The notes under the pieces are model-generated. The model did no database searches. It had not been told where the DNA came from and saw only the letters and a program-made list of their open reading frames with translations. The position numbers and the translations under genes are program-made. This document shows, piece after piece, positions 62,740 through 64,000 of a DNA stretch of 64,000 nucleotides. The stretch is from Streptomyces sp. NBC_01016. GTDB taxonomy: Bacteria > Actinomycetota > Actinomycetes > Streptomycetales > Streptomycetaceae. Each line of letters starts with the position of its first letter. The first letter of the stretch is position 1. Where the stretch lies: the NCBI RefSeq assembly GCF_026341035.1, contig NZ_JAPEOQ010000001.1, positions 3,162,001 through 3,226,000 of the forward strand. Reading direction: 5' to 3'.

Positions 62740-63858
62740 GTGAACACGCGTATGCGTCGTGCCGCCGTTGCATTCTGTGCCACCGCCATGGCCGTGTCCC
62801 TCGCCGCCTGTGGCAGCGCCAAGGAGTCCGGTGGTGAGGGCGACAAGTCCACCGCCAAGAACACCGATGCGCTGAAGATAGGCCTGCTCCTTCCGGAGAA
62901 CCAGACGGCGCGTTACGAGAAGTTCGACAAGCCCATCATCGAGCAGCAGGTCAAGAAGCTGACGAATGGCAAGGGCAAGGTCCAGTACCTCAACGCCAAG
63001 CAGGACGCGTCCGTCCAGTCGCAGCAGATCGACACGATGATCACCAACAAGGTGGACGTGCTGATCATCGACGCGGTCGACTCCAAGGCCGTCGCCGGCG
63101 GTGTGAAGAAGGCCAAGGACGCGGGCATCCCCGTCGTCGCCTACGACCGCCTGGCCGAGGGCCCGATCTCCGCCTACACCTCGTTCGACAACGAGGAGGT
63201 CGGCAAGGTTCAGGGCAAGGCCCTGCTGAAGGCCCTGGGCGACAAGGCCAAGCCGAGCAACGAGATCGTCATGATGAACGGTGCCGCCACGGACCCGAAC
63301 GCCGGCGACTTCAAGAAGGGCGCCCACTCCGTCCTCGACGGCAAGGTGAAGGTCGCCAAGGAGTACGACACCAAGGAGTGGAAGCCGGAGAACGCCAACG
63401 CCAGCATGGAGGCCGCGATCTCCGCCCTCGGCAAGGACAAGATCGTGGGCGTCTACTCCGCCAACGACGGCCTCGCCGGCGGCATCATCACCGCGCTCAA
63501 GGGCGCGGGCGTCTCCAAGCTTCCCCCGGTCACCGGCCAGGACGCCGAGCTTGCCGGCGTGCAGCGCATCGTGACCGGCGACCAGTACATGTCGGTCTTC
63601 AAGTCGTACCCGCAGGAGGCCGAGACCGTCGCCAAGATGGCCGTCTCGATCGCCAAGGACGGCAAGCTCGACAGCTCGCTCCAGACCACCAAGGTCGACA
63701 GCGGCACCGAGAAGGGCATCCCCTCCGTGATCGTCCCGGTGGTCTCGTTGACCCAGGACAACATCAAGGACACGGTCATCAAGGAGGGTTACTACACGGT
63801 CAACGACATCTGCACGGCCAAGTACAAGAAGGCCTGCGACAAGATCGGCCTGAAGTAA
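62740..63858 (+). CDS. xylF: D-xylose ABC transporter substrate-binding lipoprotein XylF
   Basis: A 372-aa type-1 sugar-binding lipoprotein. The signal peptide ends in lipobox LAAC (Cys24). KIGLLLPENQTARYEKFDKPIIEQQ, QDASVQSQQIDTMITNKVDVLIIDAVD, GIPVVAYDRLAEG and YSANDGLAGGIITALK are the XylF/RbsB-like landmarks. GGGAGG (62725-62730) precedes GTG 62740. An AAGGA-N5-TCCTT repeat (62648-62662) lies in the promoter region and could be a Rok7B7 site (untested). XylG and XylH would follow beyond the window. Confidence 0.93.
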   Translation: MNTRMRRAAVAFCATAMAVSLAACGSAKESGGEGDKSTAKNTDALKIGLLLPENQTARYEKFDKPIIEQQVKKLTNGKGKVQYLNAKQDASVQSQQIDTMITNKVDVLIIDAVDSKAVAGGVKKAKDAGIPVVAYDRLAEGPISAYTSFDNEEVGKVQGKALLKALGDKAKPSNEIVMMNGAATDPNAGDFKKGAHSVLDGKVKVAKEYDTKEWKPENANASMEAAISALGKDKIVGVYSANDGLAGGIITALKGAGVSKLPPVTGQDAELAGVQRIVTGDQYMSVFKSYPQEAETVAKMAVSIAKDGKLDSSLQTTKVDSGTEKGIPSVIVPVVSLTQDNIKDTVIKEGYYTVNDICTAKYKKACDKIGLK

Positions 63859-63918
63859 CCCGAGTGAACCGGGAGCGCGCAGCAGCCTCCCTTGCGGCCC
63901 TGACGGGCCCCTGATGCA

Positions 63919-63974
63919 CGTCCGGCGCCCCGCCGCCAACAGCCCCGCAAAGCTCAACGGCCGGGCGCCGGACG
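63919..63974 (+). terminator. Attenuator-like hairpin downstream of xylF
   Basis: CGTCCGGCGCCC (63919-63930) and GGGCGCCGGACG (63963-63974) are perfect 12-bp arms with a 32-nt loop, 60 nt after the xylF stop. Such intercistronic structures often raise binding-protein mRNA over the downstream ATPase and permease. The rest of 63859-64000 shows no gene. Confidence 0.65.
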
Positions 63975-64000
63975 GAACACCAACACCCCCCTCATTCTTC

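Overview
High-GC actinobacterial DNA, almost certainly a Streptomyces chromosome. The third codon positions are strongly GC-biased, GTG starts and 4-nt ATGA/GTGA overlaps are frequent, and the families are typical of the genus (WhiJ-like HTH/DUF397/HATPase set, SepF paralogue, ngcEFG-rok7B7-xylF). From memory, the order of the SepF-like gene, argF, HTH-murA/acnA, ngcEFG, rok7B7 and xylF resembles the S. coelicolor SCO5967-SCO6009 neighbourhood. No tRNA, rRNA, CRISPR array, transposase or integrase was seen.

Layout. 0-5 kb: MMPL exporter, histidine kinase and response regulator (minus strand), divergent from a lone ABC ATPase; then a SepF-like cell-division gene. 5-8 kb: a RecF/OLD-like ATPase overlapping a MazG-like pyrophosphohydrolase, two small hypotheticals and a DnaA-box pair. 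8-13 kb: an F420-type oxidoreductase divergent from the Hen1-Pnkp RNA-repair pair. 13-18 kb: arginine deiminase, ornithine carbamoyltransferase, amino-acid permease and an anti-sigma-like ATPase. 18-34 kb: two halves of an aryl-CoA (probably 2-aminobenzoyl-CoA or salicylyl-CoA) catabolic system. One half is a crotonase plus a bifunctional monooxygenase/reductase; the other is CoA ligase, PaaX, acyl-CoA dehydrogenase, RidA and hydrolase. About 7.4 kb between them holds a TetR/crotonase/VOC group and a sulfotransferase-glycosyltransferase-cysCDN operon.

34-40 kb: an FG-GAP lipoprotein, an XRE-HTH/MurA fusion divergent from aconitase, with two matching palindromes and an iron-box-like site between them. 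40-51 kb: a WhiJ-like HTH/DUF397/HATPase set, then a signalling or defence-like island: a NACHT-LRR protein, a STAND-like ATPase translationally coupled to a membrane-anchored type-1 solute-binding protein, and, convergent, a type-2 solute-binding protein with a small membrane protein. No transport permease lies nearby. 51-57 kb: GH92 alpha-mannosidase, SpoIIE-type phosphatase, NmrA-like reductase and HxlR regulator. 57-64 kb: amino-sugar ABC transporter ngcEFG, the ROK regulator rok7B7 and the xylose-binding lipoprotein xylF.

The strongest signals outside gene families are two regulatory pairs. GTGACG-N18-TACGGT promoters with an embedded GTGAC-N4-GTCA site precede both halves of the aryl-CoA system. 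GTTATCTC-N6-GAGAT precedes both the HTH-MurA gene and aconitase.
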